From Terriglobales bacterium (GTDB taxonomy: Bacteria > Acidobacteriota > Terriglobia > Terriglobales > Acidobacteriaceae), in NCBI GenBank assembly GCA_025935035.1, contig JAICWB010000002.1:1-34974 (forward strand): a stretch of DNA of 34,974 bases. The letters run 5' to 3'. This document shows, piece after piece, positions 9,691 through 20,898 of the stretch. Position numbers and translations under genes: made by a program. The number at the start of each line of letters is the position of its first letter. Positions within the stretch are counted from its first letter, which is position 1. Under the pieces are notes generated by a model, which worked only from the letters and a program-made list of their open reading frames with translations, was not told where the DNA came from and searched no databases.

Positions 9691-12075
9691 ATGAGCATTG
9701 CACAGAGATTCGTAAGCATGGAGTACGGCCCCGCGCCGGAAGATCCGAAAGAGGCACTGACTTGGCTGGACGCGCACAAGCGCAAGTTCAGCCACTTCAT
9801 CAATGGCGAGTGGCAGAGTCCGCAACCGGCCGAGTATTTTGATTCCAACGATCCTTCAAATGGCGAACTGCTGGCCAAGATTGCGCAAGGCAGCGCTGCT
9901 GACGTTGACGCAGCAGTGAAAGCCGCGCGCGCTGCTCTTCCCGCATGGCAAAAGCTCACGCCCCACATTCGCGCACGTTATCTCTATGCCATTGCCCGCC
10001 AGGTTCAGAAACATTCACGCCGCTTGGCTGTGCTAGAGACCATCGACAACGGCAAACCGATTCGCGAAAGTCGCGACATTGATATCCCACTCGTAGCGCG
10101 CCACTTTTATCATCACGCCGGATGGGCTCAGGTACTCGACCAGGAATTTCACGGCTACACCGCTTGCGGCGTTGTAGGCCAGATCATCCCGTGGAATTTC
10201 CCCATGCTCATGCTGGCGTGGAAGATCGCACCCGCACTCGCCGCCGGCAATACAGTAGTGCTCAAGCCCGCGGAATTTACACCTATCACCGCACTGGCAT
10301 TCGCTGAGATCTGTCAGGAGATCGGCTTGCCGAAAGGTGTAGTCAACATCATCACCGGCGACGGCCGCACCGGCGAAGCCCTCGTCAAGCACCCTGAAGT
10401 GGACAAGATCGCCTTTACCGGCTCTACGGAAGTAGGCCGCGCCATCCGCAAAGCGACTGCAGATTCGCCGAAGAAATTGTCACTTGAACTCGGCGGCAAA
10501 TCTCCCTTCGTCATCTTTGACGACGCCGACCTCGACTCCGCCGTCGAAGGCCTCGTCGATGGCATCTGGTTCAATCAAGGCCAGGTCTGCTGTGCCGGTT
10601 CGCGCCTGCTGATGCAAGAGAGCATCGCAGAAGCGTTGGTCGCCAAGATTCGCGCGCGCATGGAAAATCTGCGCGTCGGCTCACCGCTTGATAAGGCCAT
10701 CGACATCGGCGCCATTGTCGCCCCTGTGCAACTCGACCGTATCAAGCGTCTCGTCGAGCAAGGCGTGAGTGAAGGCGCGACCTGCTCGCAACCTTCCTAC
10801 GCTTTGCCGGCCAAGGGTCTCTACTTCCCTCCCACTCTGCTGACAAATGTCCATCCCAGCTCCACGGTCGCGCAAGAAGAGATATTCGGTCCCGTGCTCG
10901 CAGCCATGACCTTCCGCACGCTGAAAGAAGCGGTCGAGCTCGCGAACAACACGGCTTACGGCCTTGCCGCCAGTGTGTGGAGCGAGAACATTAACGTGGC
11001 GCTGCAAGTAGCTGCGCAGATCAAAGCCGGCGTGGTTTGGGTGAACAGCACCAACATGTTTGACGCTGCCTGCGGTTTCGGCGGATACCGTGAGTCCGGC
11101 TACGGACGCGAAGGCGGACGCGAAGGTATGCTCGAATACCTGCAGCCTGCATGGTTTAAAGATGCGCCCAAAGTAAAACCCTCACCCGCCGCAAAGAACG
11201 ACGAACTCCCCGCCGACGGCAACGAAGGCGAACCATCCATCGACCGCACCGTAAAGCTCTATATCGGCGGAAAACAAGCACGCCCCGACTCCGGCTACAG
11301 CATGGCGGTTAGAGCAGCAGACGGCACGCTGCTAGGTGAAGCGCCGCTGGGAAATCGCAAAGACATTCGCAACGCAGTGGAAGCCGCGCGCAAAGCCGAA
11401 GGCTGGGCCAAGACCGCTGCCCACGGCAAGGCGCAAGTGCTCTACTACATCGCCGAAAATCTCTCGCAGCGCCGCGACGAGATCACATCACGTCTCGCGC
11501 GTGTAGTCGGCGCAAAACAAGCAGTGGCCGAAGTGGATCTCAGCATCCAGCGCGTCTTCTCCTACGCCGCTTGGGCAGATAAGTTCGACGGCCGCGTGCA
11601 CAATCCACCGGGACGCAACGTCACCCTCGCAATGCATGAGGCCATTGGCACCATCGCGATCCTCTGCCCAACGGAAGCACCTCTGCTCGGATTTATTTCG
11701 CTCGCATTGCCAGCCATTGCCATGGGCAACACGATCGTTGCTGTGCCATCCGAAGCTTACCCACTTATCGTCGGCGACCTGTATCAAGTCTTCGACACCA
11801 GCGATCTTCCCGGTGGCGTGGTCAACATCGTCACCGGACGCCCCACCGAACTGCTCAAGACGCTCGCCGAGCACGACGACATTGACGCCATCTGGTGCTT
11901 CCGCGACGAAGCCGCCAGCGCTCAAGTCAAAGCCTTGTCCATCGGCAACTTAAAACAAGTCTGGACGAACGATGGCCGCGCCTTCGACTGGTTCACTACC
12001 GCTCAAGGCGAAGGACACCTGTTCCTCGAGCACGCTATCCAGGTGAAAAATATCTGGGTGCCGTACGGAGAGTAG
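9691..12075 (+). CDS. ALDH16-type aldehyde dehydrogenase (catalytic ALDH domain plus degenerate second ALDH-like domain)
   Basis: Start ATG at 9691 ([16 protein letters not shown]). First domain has [16 protein letters not shown] and GQVCCAGSR. The second ALDH-like domain, from about [20 protein letters not shown], lacks the ELGGK and GQxC motifs. Confidence 0.88.
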   Translation: MSIAQRFVSMEYGPAPEDPKEALTWLDAHKRKFSHFINGEWQSPQPAEYFDSNDPSNGELLAKIAQGSAADVDAAVKAARAALPAWQKLTPHIRARYLYAIARQVQKHSRRLAVLETIDNGKPIRESRDIDIPLVARHFYHHAGWAQVLDQEFHGYTACGVVGQIIPWNFPMLMLAWKIAPALAAGNTVVLKPAEFTPITALAFAEICQEIGLPKGVVNIITGDGRTGEALVKHPEVDKIAFTGSTEVGRAIRKATADSPKKLSLELGGKSPFVIFDDADLDSAVEGLVDGIWFNQGQVCCAGSRLLMQESIAEALVAKIRARMENLRVGSPLDKAIDIGAIVAPVQLDRIKRLVEQGVSEGATCSQPSYALPAKGLYFPPTLLTNVHPSSTVAQEEIFGPVLAAMTFRTLKEAVELANNTAYGLAASVWSENINVALQVAAQIKAGVVWVNSTNMFDAACGFGGYRESGYGREGGREGMLEYLQPAWFKDAPKVKPSPAAKNDELPADGNEGEPSIDRTVKLYIGGKQARPDSGYSMAVRAADGTLLGEAPLGNRKDIRNAVEAARKAEGWAKTAAHGKAQVLYYIAENLSQRRDEITSRLARVVGAKQAVAEVDLSIQRVFSYAAWADKFDGRVHNPPGRNVTLAMHEAIGTIAILCPTEAPLLGFISLALPAIAMGNTIVAVPSEAYPLIVGDLYQVFDTSDLPGGVVNIVTGRPTELLKTLAEHDDIDAIWCFRDEAASAQVKALSIGNLKQVWTNDGRAFDWFTTAQGEGHLFLEHAIQVKNIWVPYGE

Positions 12076-12234
12076 ATGGCCGGAAACTCAAAAACCTATG
12101 TCAGCAGCGGGATCAGTTTTGGTTCCGCGCTGGCCATGGTCATTTCTTACGCCAAATGGCATAGCATACTGTGGGCCATCATCCACGGCATCTTCGGATG
12201 GTTTTACGTGATCTACTACGTGCTTATGTATTGA
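12076..12234 (+). CDS. Small hydrophobic membrane protein, 52 aa
   Basis: ATG directly follows the ALDH16 TAG, with upstream GGAGAG as Shine-Dalgarno. Translation: MAGNSKTYVSSGISFGSALAMVISYAKWHSILWAIIHGIFGWFYVIYYVLMY. Below the ORF-track length cutoff. Confidence 0.72.
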   Translation: MAGNSKTYVSSGISFGSALAMVISYAKWHSILWAIIHGIFGWFYVIYYVLMY

Positions 12235-13306
12235 GCGCTTTTCTCAATTGTGCGAGCGCGCTACGCAGTTGGTCGGTCGGGACTCCCACTCCCACTCGCA
12301 CATGTTGCGGCATCTCGAAGAATCTTCCCGGCACCACCCCGACCTCAAACTTTTCTCGTAATCGCTCCGCAAATTCATCAGCACTCCCCTGCCTTATGCG
12401 AAGTGCCGCAACCGTTCCATGCTCCGGCCATACATAGTCAAAGGCCGACTGGTCCTCCAAGAACTCCCGCAGCAGAGCTCTATTCGTATCGAGCGCCGCC
12501 TTCTGCTTCGCGGCAATCTCGCTCAGCTTGCGAAAAGCCATCACACTCACCTGCTCTGCCATGAAGACTGGCGTAGAACCATGTACATCGTTGATATGCC
12601 ACATGCGTTCCACAAGTTCCCGTGACGCTAGCACCCATCCGCACCGCAATCCGCTCAGGCCATAACCTTTGGTGAGGCTGTTGGTGCTGAGAAAGGTCTG
12701 CTGATCCAGATGAAACGCCGGATCGGGCTCAACCTTCCAGAGCATCTCTAGATAGACTTCATCCACGATCACCCTCGCTCCCACGCGCCTGGCCATCTCG
12801 CCGACCTCGAGCAATGATTCGTTCAATGTCAGCACCCCAGTCGGGTTGTGCATGTTGCACAGCACGATGAGTTTCGTTGCAGGGCTGAGATTCTCTTTCA
12901 AATCTTTCAGATCGATCTGGAAATCCTCTGCCTTACGTCGAAAACGCTTTACGTTTAGACCCAAATACCTCGCCGCATCCAATAACAAGGGATAGGTAGG
13001 TTGCTCGATCAGCACTTCATCGCCGGGATTCGCGCACGCCGCCATTGCCAGATAATTCGCCATCGCCGTGCCCGTTGCGGTCACAACATTGTCTATGCCT
13101 GCCCGATAGCGTGACGCGATCGCTTGCTTGAGCGCCTCATATCCGTAGACATCCGGGCCATTGATCTGCAGGTCGCTTATCGAAATACCCAAGTCTGCCA
13201 GCGGATACGCCGGCATACCGCTGGTCGCCAAGTTGTATTTCGCGGCGGAGCGAAGCTTCGCGAACTCCATATAAGGCGAACGGGAATGTACGCGATCGAA
13301 AGTCAT
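12224..13306 (-). CDS. PLP-dependent aminotransferase class I/II
   Basis: MHNPTGVLT, RVIVDEVYLEML, SLTKGYGLSGLRCGW (PLP lysine region). Start overlaps the permease stop (ATGA). Confidence 0.9.
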   Translation of the reverse strand: MTFDRVHSRSPYMEFAKLRSAAKYNLATSGMPAYPLADLGISISDLQINGPDVYGYEALKQAIASRYRAGIDNVVTATGTAMANYLAMAACANPGDEVLIEQPTYPLLLDAARYLGLNVKRFRRKAEDFQIDLKDLKENLSPATKLIVLCNMHNPTGVLTLNESLLEVGEMARRVGARVIVDEVYLEMLWKVEPDPAFHLDQQTFLSTNSLTKGYGLSGLRCGWVLASRELVERMWHINDVHGSTPVFMAEQVSVMAFRKLSEIAAKQKAALDTNRALLREFLEDQSAFDYVWPEHGTVAALRIRQGSADEFAERLREKFEVGVVPGRFFEMPQHVRVGVGVPTDQLRSALAQLRKALNT

Positions 13307-14622
13307 AGAGCTCGTTCCTTCCCGCCCCATAAAAAATAGATTGGGATTCCAGAGAACAATATCCCAACACCTATCAGCGTATTCATCGGATATCGCATGA
13401 TCGTATTTCCAACGATCAGCACGCAGATGAAACAAAATATCGCAGTAGTCCACGGATGCCCCGGCATCAGCAACCGTGCTGCACCCGTTGCCCGCTTGCG
13501 AAACACAAACAAACAACTCGCTGAAACGCCAAAGAACACCCAATCCATGCACACAACGTAGTTCAATATCTGTTCATATTTTCCCGTGAGCAGTATCACC
13601 ACCGTCCAAATACTCTGCAGCACAATAGCTACCACTGGCACGCGCGTGGTCGCATTCACCCGCCCCACCGCGCGAAAGAACACTCCATCCTCCGCCATGG
13701 CGTAATACACGCGCGGCGCGGTGAGAATACTCTGGCTCAAAAAGCCAAGCGTGGAAACCGCAATGCCGAACGCGATCAACTTCACGCCTTTCGCTCCAAG
13801 CGCGCTGCTCATCACAGCCGTGGCCGGGGTCTTCGTAGCGGCCAAGCCTTCCGGCCCGAGCGTCCGCAGACACACGAAATTCACCGCCATATAAAGGATG
13901 ACCACGCCGATCACGCCCATCAGCAGTCCCCGCGGCAGGTCTTTCGTCGGATTCTTCAATTCACCCGCGGAAAAATTCGCAGTCTGCCATCCCGCGATGG
14001 CGAACAACACCGGAACCATCGCCGCGCCAAAGTCAGAAGCCAATTCCGCCGAAACCGGCCGGTCCAGCAATGGGCGCCAAGCTGTCGCCGGTGACGAAAC
14101 AAAAAACAGTCCCGCACCCACTAACAGGAAGATCGCCACGATCTTGGTGACCATCAATGCGTTCTGTACGCTGCTCCCTGTGCGCACGCCCAGGCAATTC
14201 AAAAGCGTGAGGATCGCGATCGTGACCACGGCAACTCCTGCTTCTGACAGCTTCCAGCCACTCAAGTCCAGAAAATATCGCGAAAACGTGACTGTCACCG
14301 CCGCCATACCGCCGGTCTGGATCACCAACAGCAACACCCATCCGTACAGGAACGCGAACAACGGATTGTAGGCTTCGCGAATATACGCATATTGTCCACC
14401 CACGCGCGGCAAGCGTTCGGCCAGTTCTGAATAAATGAACGCGCCCAGCAGCGCAATCACACCGCCTGCTCCCCACGCCCCTAATATCAGCGCTGGGGTA
14501 TGCAAACGTTGCGCCACTACATAAGGATTAATAAAGATGCCCGCCCCAATGATGCCGCCCATCACCAGCATCGTGGCGTCAAACAATCCCAGCTTTCGGG
14601 CAAGCTCCGGCTGTGAAGACAT
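13303..14622 (-). CDS. APC-family amino acid permease
   Basis: KLGLFDATMLVMGGIIGAGIFINPYVVA, SELAERLPRVGGQYAYIREAYNPLFAFLYGW; multiple hydrophobic helices. Confidence 0.9.
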   Translation of the reverse strand: MSSQPELARKLGLFDATMLVMGGIIGAGIFINPYVVAQRLHTPALILGAWGAGGVIALLGAFIYSELAERLPRVGGQYAYIREAYNPLFAFLYGWVLLLVIQTGGMAAVTVTFSRYFLDLSGWKLSEAGVAVVTIAILTLLNCLGVRTGSSVQNALMVTKIVAIFLLVGAGLFFVSSPATAWRPLLDRPVSAELASDFGAAMVPVLFAIAGWQTANFSAGELKNPTKDLPRGLLMGVIGVVILYMAVNFVCLRTLGPEGLAATKTPATAVMSSALGAKGVKLIAFGIAVSTLGFLSQSILTAPRVYYAMAEDGVFFRAVGRVNATTRVPVVAIVLQSIWTVVILLTGKYEQILNYVVCMDWVFFGVSASCLFVFRKRATGAARLLMPGHPWTTAIFCFICVLIVGNTIMRYPMNTLIGVGILFSGIPIYFLWGGKERAL

Positions 14623-14654
14623 TCGCGAATGAGTGTACAACGGCCGCGAAAGAA

Positions 14655-17600
14655 CTATGCTTGTGCTGGGTGTTCGCCTATATGCGCGCCGCTGAGTCCC
14701 TCGACTGGGACTTCTTTATGCCCCTTGATGCGGATCTGCAGGCGGTCCATATAAAGGTAGATGACCGGCGTGGTATAGAGCGTGAGCGCCTGGCTGAATA
14801 TCAAACCCCCGACGATGGCGATACCCATGGGACGCCGCAGTTCGGCGCCAACATTGGTCCCCAGCGCTAGCGGCAATGCTCCTAACATCGCTGCCATCGT
14901 AGTCATCATGATGGGGCGGAAGCGCAGCATGCACGCATCAAAGATTGCCTGCTCCGGTTCTTTTCCTTCATTTCGTTCGCCTTCGATGGCCACATCCACC
15001 ATCATGATGGCGTTTTTCTTCACGATGCCTATCAGCAGAATGATCCCGATGAACGCCATCACGCTCAGTTCGGTGTTAAACAAGAGCAATGCCAGCAATG
15101 CGCCGATTCCCGCCGAAGGCAGCGTCGAAAGAATCGTCACCGGATGGATATAACTCTCATACAGCACGCCCAACACGATGAAGACCGTAAAGATGGCTGC
15201 TGCTATCAACCACGGCTGGCTCTTCAAAGAATCCTGATAGGCCGCCGCCGTCCCCTGGAAACGCGCCGAAAGCGCGGAAGGCAATCCGATCTGCTGCATC
15301 GCCTTGGAAACGGCGGCATCCGCTTGGCTTAAGGAGACATTCGGCGCCAGATTGAATGACAAAGTGACTGCTGGAAATACTCCCTGGTGCGCCACGGATA
15401 AAGGCGTGTTGGCCGTCTCGTAATGTGAGAACGCTGACAGCGGAACCTGCGCAGCACCTGAGGATGAGCGCACGTAAATCTGCTTGAGATCGTCGGGGTG
15501 TCCTTGGAATCGGGGGTCTACCTCCATCACAACATGGAACTGGTTCAAGGGCTGATAGATGGTTGAGACCTGACGCTGGCCGAATGCCGAGTACAAGGCG
15601 TTGTCTACTAACGAAGGATTGATGCCCAGCCTCGCCGCTGTATCGCGATCAATGACTAGATTGGTCTCCAATCCTTTGTTCTGTTGGTCCATATTAACGT
15701 CATGTAGAAGCGGGACCGTCTTAAGTTTCTCCAGCACCAACTCTGACCACTTATTCAATTCGTCAAGGTTTTCATCTTGCAGGGTGTATTGATATTGGGA
15801 GTTGCTCTGCCTTCCGCCAATGTGCAGGTCCTGCGTCGCCTGCAGGTACAGTGTCGACCCCGGAATGTGAGCTAACTTAGGACGCAGGCGATTGATCACC
15901 TGGTCCGCGCTTAACTTTCGCTCGTTCAGCGGCTTTAGCGTCACGAACATTCGCCCCGAATTGCCTGACCCGTTGAACGCAACTACGTTCTCCACCGCCG
16001 GGTCTTCTTTCACGATGCTCGCGAACTCATCCATCTTCTTGCGCATGGTTGCAAAGGAACTGTCTTGATTGCCCTGGATCGAGCCACCGAGGCGTCCGTT
16101 ATCCTGCTGCGGGAAAAATCCTTTCGGCACGATCGTATAGAGATAAACGCTCAACCCAATAGTGATCACAGTCACAATTAGCATGACGGGTTGATGGCGC
16201 AGCACCCACCGCAAGCTGTCGCGGTACATCTCTAGCAGATCATTGAAAAACCGTTCGCTTAACCGGTACATCCTTCCATGCTTTTGTTTGTCCGGTGGAC
16301 GCAACAGCACTGCGCACATCATCGGCGTCGCGCTCAGCGAAACTAGCATGGATATAAAGATGGCCACACTAAGAGTCACAGCGAACTCGCGGAACATGCG
16401 GCCCACAATGCCGCCCATCAGCAGGATGGGAATAAACACCGCGACCAGCGACGTGCTCATCGAGAGTACGGTGAATCCGATCTCACTGGATCCCTGCATC
16501 GCCGCTTTAAACGGCGACATACCTGCTTCCACGTGTCGCGTGATGTTCTCGATGACCACGATTGCGTCATCTACGACGAACCCCGTGGACACAGTGAGCG
16601 CCATCAACGAAAGATTGTCGAGCGAATAATTGACGAGATACATAACGCCAAACGTGCCGATAAGTGATAGCGGCACCACTAGACCGGGGATCATCGTGAC
16701 GCTTAAGTTTCGTAGGAACAGGAATACGACGATGATCACCAAAAAGATCGAGATCATCATTGTGTGCTCGATGTCAGCCACAGACGCTCGCACAGTGGTC
16801 GTGCGGTCCAAGACCACATCAAGCTTGATCGCCTGCGGAATGGATGCCCGTAGCTGCGGCAACTCCGCGATCACGCGGTCCACCGTAGCGATGATGTTCG
16901 CACCCGGTTGGCGGAACACGATGATCAGTACAGCCGGTTTTCCGTTGGAACGGCCGGCATTGCGCACATCTTCCACGGAATCCTGCACGTCAGCCACATC
17001 ACTGAGCCGCACCGGTGAACCATTGTTGTAGGCAACGATCAGTGATTTGTATTGGTCCGCTTGCTTGAGCTGGTCAGTGTCATAGATCGCCCATGCCGAG
17101 GTGGCGTCGTGGAACATTCCTTTCGGCTTGTTTGCATTCGCGGCGCTAAGAGTAGTCGCAACTTGATCTAGTCCAACACCATACGCCGTCAAAGCCGTGG
17201 GATTTGCTTCTACGCGGACTGCCGGACGCGCGCCACCGCTTGGACTCGCCTGCCCCACACCTTCTATCTGCGAGAGCTTCTGCGAAAGGATGGAGTCAGC
17301 CGCATCGTAGATGCGCGGCAACGGCACAGAGTCCGAAGTCAGCGCCAGGATCATGATGGGTGCGTCAGCCGGATTGATCTTGCGATAGTGAGGGTTACTG
17401 GGAAGATTGGCCGGCAGTTGGCTACGGGCTGCATTGATCGCAGCTTGGACATCGCGCGCCGCCGCGTCAATGTCACGGTTCAAGTCGAACTGAAGCGTGA
17501 TATTCGTATTCCCCATTGAGCTGGAGGAAGTCATCTCATTCACTCCAGCGATGCGTCCGAACTGTCTTTCCAGCGGCGTAGCCACCGCCGAAGCCATTGT

Positions 17601-17771
17601 CTCAGGACTCGCGCCCGGCAAGCTCGCCGAGACTGACACCACCGGGTATTCCACCTGCGGCAATGGCGCCACCGGCAAGCGGAAGAACGCCAACCCGCCG
17701 GCAAGCAACAGCGCGACCGTCAGCAATGACGTTGCGATGGGCTTGCGAATGAATGGCGCCGAAATATTCAT
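14655..17771 (-). CDS. mdtC: HAE1-family RND multidrug efflux permease, MdtC-like
   Basis: [85 protein letters not shown]. Confidence 0.9.
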   Translation of the reverse strand: MNISAPFIRKPIATSLLTVALLLAGGLAFFRLPVAPLPQVEYPVVSVSASLPGASPETMASAVATPLERQFGRIAGVNEMTSSSSMGNTNITLQFDLNRDIDAAARDVQAAINAARSQLPANLPSNPHYRKINPADAPIMILALTSDSVPLPRIYDAADSILSQKLSQIEGVGQASPSGGARPAVRVEANPTALTAYGVGLDQVATTLSAANANKPKGMFHDATSAWAIYDTDQLKQADQYKSLIVAYNNGSPVRLSDVADVQDSVEDVRNAGRSNGKPAVLIIVFRQPGANIIATVDRVIAELPQLRASIPQAIKLDVVLDRTTTVRASVADIEHTMMISIFLVIIVVFLFLRNLSVTMIPGLVVPLSLIGTFGVMYLVNYSLDNLSLMALTVSTGFVVDDAIVVIENITRHVEAGMSPFKAAMQGSSEIGFTVLSMSTSLVAVFIPILLMGGIVGRMFREFAVTLSVAIFISMLVSLSATPMMCAVLLRPPDKQKHGRMYRLSERFFNDLLEMYRDSLRWVLRHQPVMLIVTVITIGLSVYLYTIVPKGFFPQQDNGRLGGSIQGNQDSSFATMRKKMDEFASIVKEDPAVENVVAFNGSGNSGRMFVTLKPLNERKLSADQVINRLRPKLAHIPGSTLYLQATQDLHIGGRQSNSQYQYTLQDENLDELNKWSELVLEKLKTVPLLHDVNMDQQNKGLETNLVIDRDTAARLGINPSLVDNALYSAFGQRQVSTIYQPLNQFHVVMEVDPRFQGHPDDLKQIYVRSSSGAAQVPLSAFSHYETANTPLSVAHQGVFPAVTLSFNLAPNVSLSQADAAVSKAMQQIGLPSALSARFQGTAAAYQDSLKSQPWLIAAAIFTVFIVLGVLYESYIHPVTILSTLPSAGIGALLALLLFNTELSVMAFIGIILLIGIVKKNAIMMVDVAIEGERNEGKEPEQAIFDACMLRFRPIMMTTMAAMLGALPLALGTNVGAELRRPMGIAIVGGLIFSQALTLYTTPVIYLYMDRLQIRIKGHKEVPVEGLSGAHIGEHPAQA

Positions 17772-17781
17772 AAATAAATGT

Positions 17782-20700
17782 TCAATCTGCCGGCACTGGC
17801 TCCGGCATAGCTTCGCGCCCGCCCGCGCGGAACCGCTCGAACCGGCGCGACAACCGGTCAAACCAGAGATAAACCACCGGCGTGGTGTACAGCGTAAGCA
17901 CCTGGCTGAATATCAATCCACCAACGATGGAAACGCCCAAAGGACGCCGCAACTCCGAACCCGTGCCGCTACCTAATGCCAACGGAACACCGCCCAGCAA
18001 TGCTGCCATCGTAGTCATCATGATCGGTCGGAACCGCAGCAGTGAAGCTTCATAGATCGCGTCATAGGGCGACTTGCCGTGGTCGCGTTCAGCTTCCAAA
18101 GCAAAGTCGATCATCATGATGGCATTCTTCTTCACGATTCCGATCAGCAAGATGATGCCTATCAATGACACCACGCCCAAATCCATATGGAAAAGAAGCA
18201 GCGCGATGATCGCGCCCACGCCCGCTGACGGCAGCGTCGACAGGATGGTGATGGGATGAATGTAGCTCTCGTACAACACACCCAAAACGATGTACACAGT
18301 CACGATGGCCGCCAACACCAGCCAGACCTCGCCGGCAAGCGAATTTTGGAAAGCACGCGCTGTACCTTCAAAACTGGTCTGAATACTCCTCGGCAGATGA
18401 ATGTCCGCTTCACTCTGCTGGATTCCCTTCACCGCATCACCCAGCGAAGCTCCTGGTGCAAGGTTGAATGAGATAGTCACTGCAGGAAACTGTCCCTGGT
18501 GATTCAATGACAGCGGAGCGGTCTGCGGTTCCATGTGGGTGAAAGCCGTGAGTGGAACTTGTTCGCCGGTTGACGAACGAACAAAAATGTTCTTCAGCGC
18601 ACTGGGATCTTGCTTGAATCTAGGCGCCACTTCCAGCACCACGTGATATTGATTCAGCTGCGTAAAGATAGTGGAGACTAGCCGCTGCCCGAACGCGTCA
18701 TATAAAGTATCGTCGATCTGTTGCGGGGTGATTCCGAAGCGTGCGGCAGTATCACGGTCGATGACCAGGGTTGCCGCCAAACCCTGATTCTGCTGGTCGC
18801 TGGCCACGTCGCGTAACGCCGGGACTTGCTGCAGCTTTTGCACCAGCCGAGTGGTCCACGTTCCAAGCTCGGCCGGGTCTGCGTCTTCCAGGCTGTACTG
18901 ATATTGTGTGCGGCTCACGCGGTCTTCCACAGTCAGGTCTTGCACCGGCTGCATGTACAACGTGATGCCAGGAATCTTCTCCAACTGTGGCTGCAACCGC
19001 CGGATGATCTCCGAAGCGTTCGCGCTACGGTCGTCGTGCGGCTTTAGGTTTATCAGGAACCGGCCGCTGTTCGTAGTCACGTTGGTGCCGTCTACGCCGA
19101 TGAATGACGACAAGCTGGCAATATCCGGATCCGAAAGAATGACCTTTGCCAGCTGCTGCTGCCGAAGTGCCATCGCATCGAACGAAGTACTCTGCGGCGC
19201 TTCTGATATACCTACGATCGCCCCCGTATCTTGCACAGGGAAAAATCCTTTGGGCACGATCCAGAACAATCCGAGCGTAAGCAGTAACATGCCCACGGTC
19301 ACGATCAACGTAAGGGTTTGGTGGTCCAGCACTACCTTCAACGTCTGGCCATACTTCTCGATCACATAATTGAAAGTGTTTTCTGACCAGTGGTAGATCT
19401 TGCCCTTCTTCTCCTCCGACTTCGGCTTCAGCAGCTTCGAACACATCATCGGAGTCAGCGTGAGTGAGATGAATGCGGATACCAGGATAGTCACGCTAAG
19501 AGTCACAGCAAATTCACGGAAGAGCCGCCCGACAATGTCTCCCATGAACAACAGCGGGATAAGCACTGCAATGAGCGACACCGTCAGCGAGATGATGGTG
19601 AAGCCGATCTGTCCCGACCCTTTGAGCGCAGCTTCCAGCGGCGAAAGGCCCTCTTCCAGATAGCGGTCGATGTTCTCGATCATCACGATGGCATCGTCCA
19701 CCACGAAACCGGTGGAGATCGTGAGTGCCATCAACGAGAGGTTGTCGAGCGAGTAGCCCAAGAGGTACATCACTGCGAACGTGCCGATCAGTGACAACGG
19801 CACTGCCACGCTGGGAATCACTGTGGCCGACAAGGTCCGCAAGAAGAGGAAAATGACCATCACCACCAACGCGATGGTGAGCATCAACTCGAACTCAACG
19901 TCTTTGACTGACGCACGGATAGTCTCCGTGCGATCCGTCAGGATTTGTACTTTCACTGCGGCGGGCAGTGTTGCTTGCAAGCGCGGCAGGGCGTTCTTAA
20001 TGTTGTCCACCACGCCGATGATGTTTGCACCCGGCTGCCGTTGAATGTTCATGATCACGGCGGGCGTGGTGTTCATCCACGCGGCTTGCTGATCGTTTTC
20101 GGTAGCATCGACAACGTCAGCAACGTCTGACAGCCGCAGCGGAGCGCCATTCTTGTAAGCAATGATCAGATTCTGATATTGCGCGCCTGACGTGAGCTGG
20201 TCATTCGCACCGATCGTGAATTGTTGTCGCGGCCCGTCCAGCACGCCTTTTGCCTGATCGACGTTCGCAGTACCAAGTGCAGTCCTCAGGTCTTCGAGAC
20301 TCAACCCGTTCGCGGCAAGCGCTGTCGGATTCGCCTGGATGCGCACCGCCGGCTTTTGTCCACCGCTGATGCTGACCAGCCCTACGCCCGTCAGTTGCGA
20401 GATCTTCTGTGCCAGTTGCGTGTCCGCAATGTCTTCCACTTTCGACAGCGGCAAAGACACCGAGGTCAAAGCCAGAGTAAGGATGGGGGTGTCCGCCGGA
20501 TTCACCTTGCTGAAGATGGGCGGGTTCGGAAGATCGCGCGGCAAGAACGTCCCACCCGCATTGATCGATGCCTGCACTTCCTGCTCGGCGATATCAATAT
20601 TTTCATCCAGATTGAACTGCAGCGTGATGATGGAGCTTCCGAATGAACTCGTGGAAGTCATCTGGCTCAACCCCGGGATTTGTCCGAATTGCCGCTCGAG

Positions 20701-20898
20701 CGGCGCGGTCACTGATGACGACATCACGTCCGGGCTGGCGCTCGGATAGAACGTCACCACTTGGATCGTCGGATAATCTACCTGCGGCAGCGCGGACACT
20801 GGCAGCTGCGTGTACGCCACTACACCCACCAGCAGCAACGCTACCATCAGTAGCGTCGTCGCGATCGGACGCATGATGAAAATTCTTGACGGGCTCAT
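17782..20898 (-). CDS. mdtB: HAE1-family RND multidrug efflux permease, MdtB-like
   Basis: [63 protein letters not shown]. Tandem paralogue of the downstream gene. Confidence 0.9.
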   Translation of the reverse strand: MSPSRIFIMRPIATTLLMVALLLVGVVAYTQLPVSALPQVDYPTIQVVTFYPSASPDVMSSSVTAPLERQFGQIPGLSQMTSTSSFGSSIITLQFNLDENIDIAEQEVQASINAGGTFLPRDLPNPPIFSKVNPADTPILTLALTSVSLPLSKVEDIADTQLAQKISQLTGVGLVSISGGQKPAVRIQANPTALAANGLSLEDLRTALGTANVDQAKGVLDGPRQQFTIGANDQLTSGAQYQNLIIAYKNGAPLRLSDVADVVDATENDQQAAWMNTTPAVIMNIQRQPGANIIGVVDNIKNALPRLQATLPAAVKVQILTDRTETIRASVKDVEFELMLTIALVVMVIFLFLRTLSATVIPSVAVPLSLIGTFAVMYLLGYSLDNLSLMALTISTGFVVDDAIVMIENIDRYLEEGLSPLEAALKGSGQIGFTIISLTVSLIAVLIPLLFMGDIVGRLFREFAVTLSVTILVSAFISLTLTPMMCSKLLKPKSEEKKGKIYHWSENTFNYVIEKYGQTLKVVLDHQTLTLIVTVGMLLLTLGLFWIVPKGFFPVQDTGAIVGISEAPQSTSFDAMALRQQQLAKVILSDPDIASLSSFIGVDGTNVTTNSGRFLINLKPHDDRSANASEIIRRLQPQLEKIPGITLYMQPVQDLTVEDRVSRTQYQYSLEDADPAELGTWTTRLVQKLQQVPALRDVASDQQNQGLAATLVIDRDTAARFGITPQQIDDTLYDAFGQRLVSTIFTQLNQYHVVLEVAPRFKQDPSALKNIFVRSSTGEQVPLTAFTHMEPQTAPLSLNHQGQFPAVTISFNLAPGASLGDAVKGIQQSEADIHLPRSIQTSFEGTARAFQNSLAGEVWLVLAAIVTVYIVLGVLYESYIHPITILSTLPSAGVGAIIALLLFHMDLGVVSLIGIILLIGIVKKNAIMMIDFALEAERDHGKSPYDAIYEASLLRFRPIMMTTMAALLGGVPLALGSGTGSELRRPLGVSIVGGLIFSQVLTLYTTPVVYLWFDRLSRRFERFRAGGREAMPEPVPAD

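Noticed and set aside
14655-20898. Large-scale similarity between the two tandem RND genes as a recent duplication
   Set aside because: The proteins are clearly paralogous but well diverged, as in ordinary MdtB/MdtC pairs.
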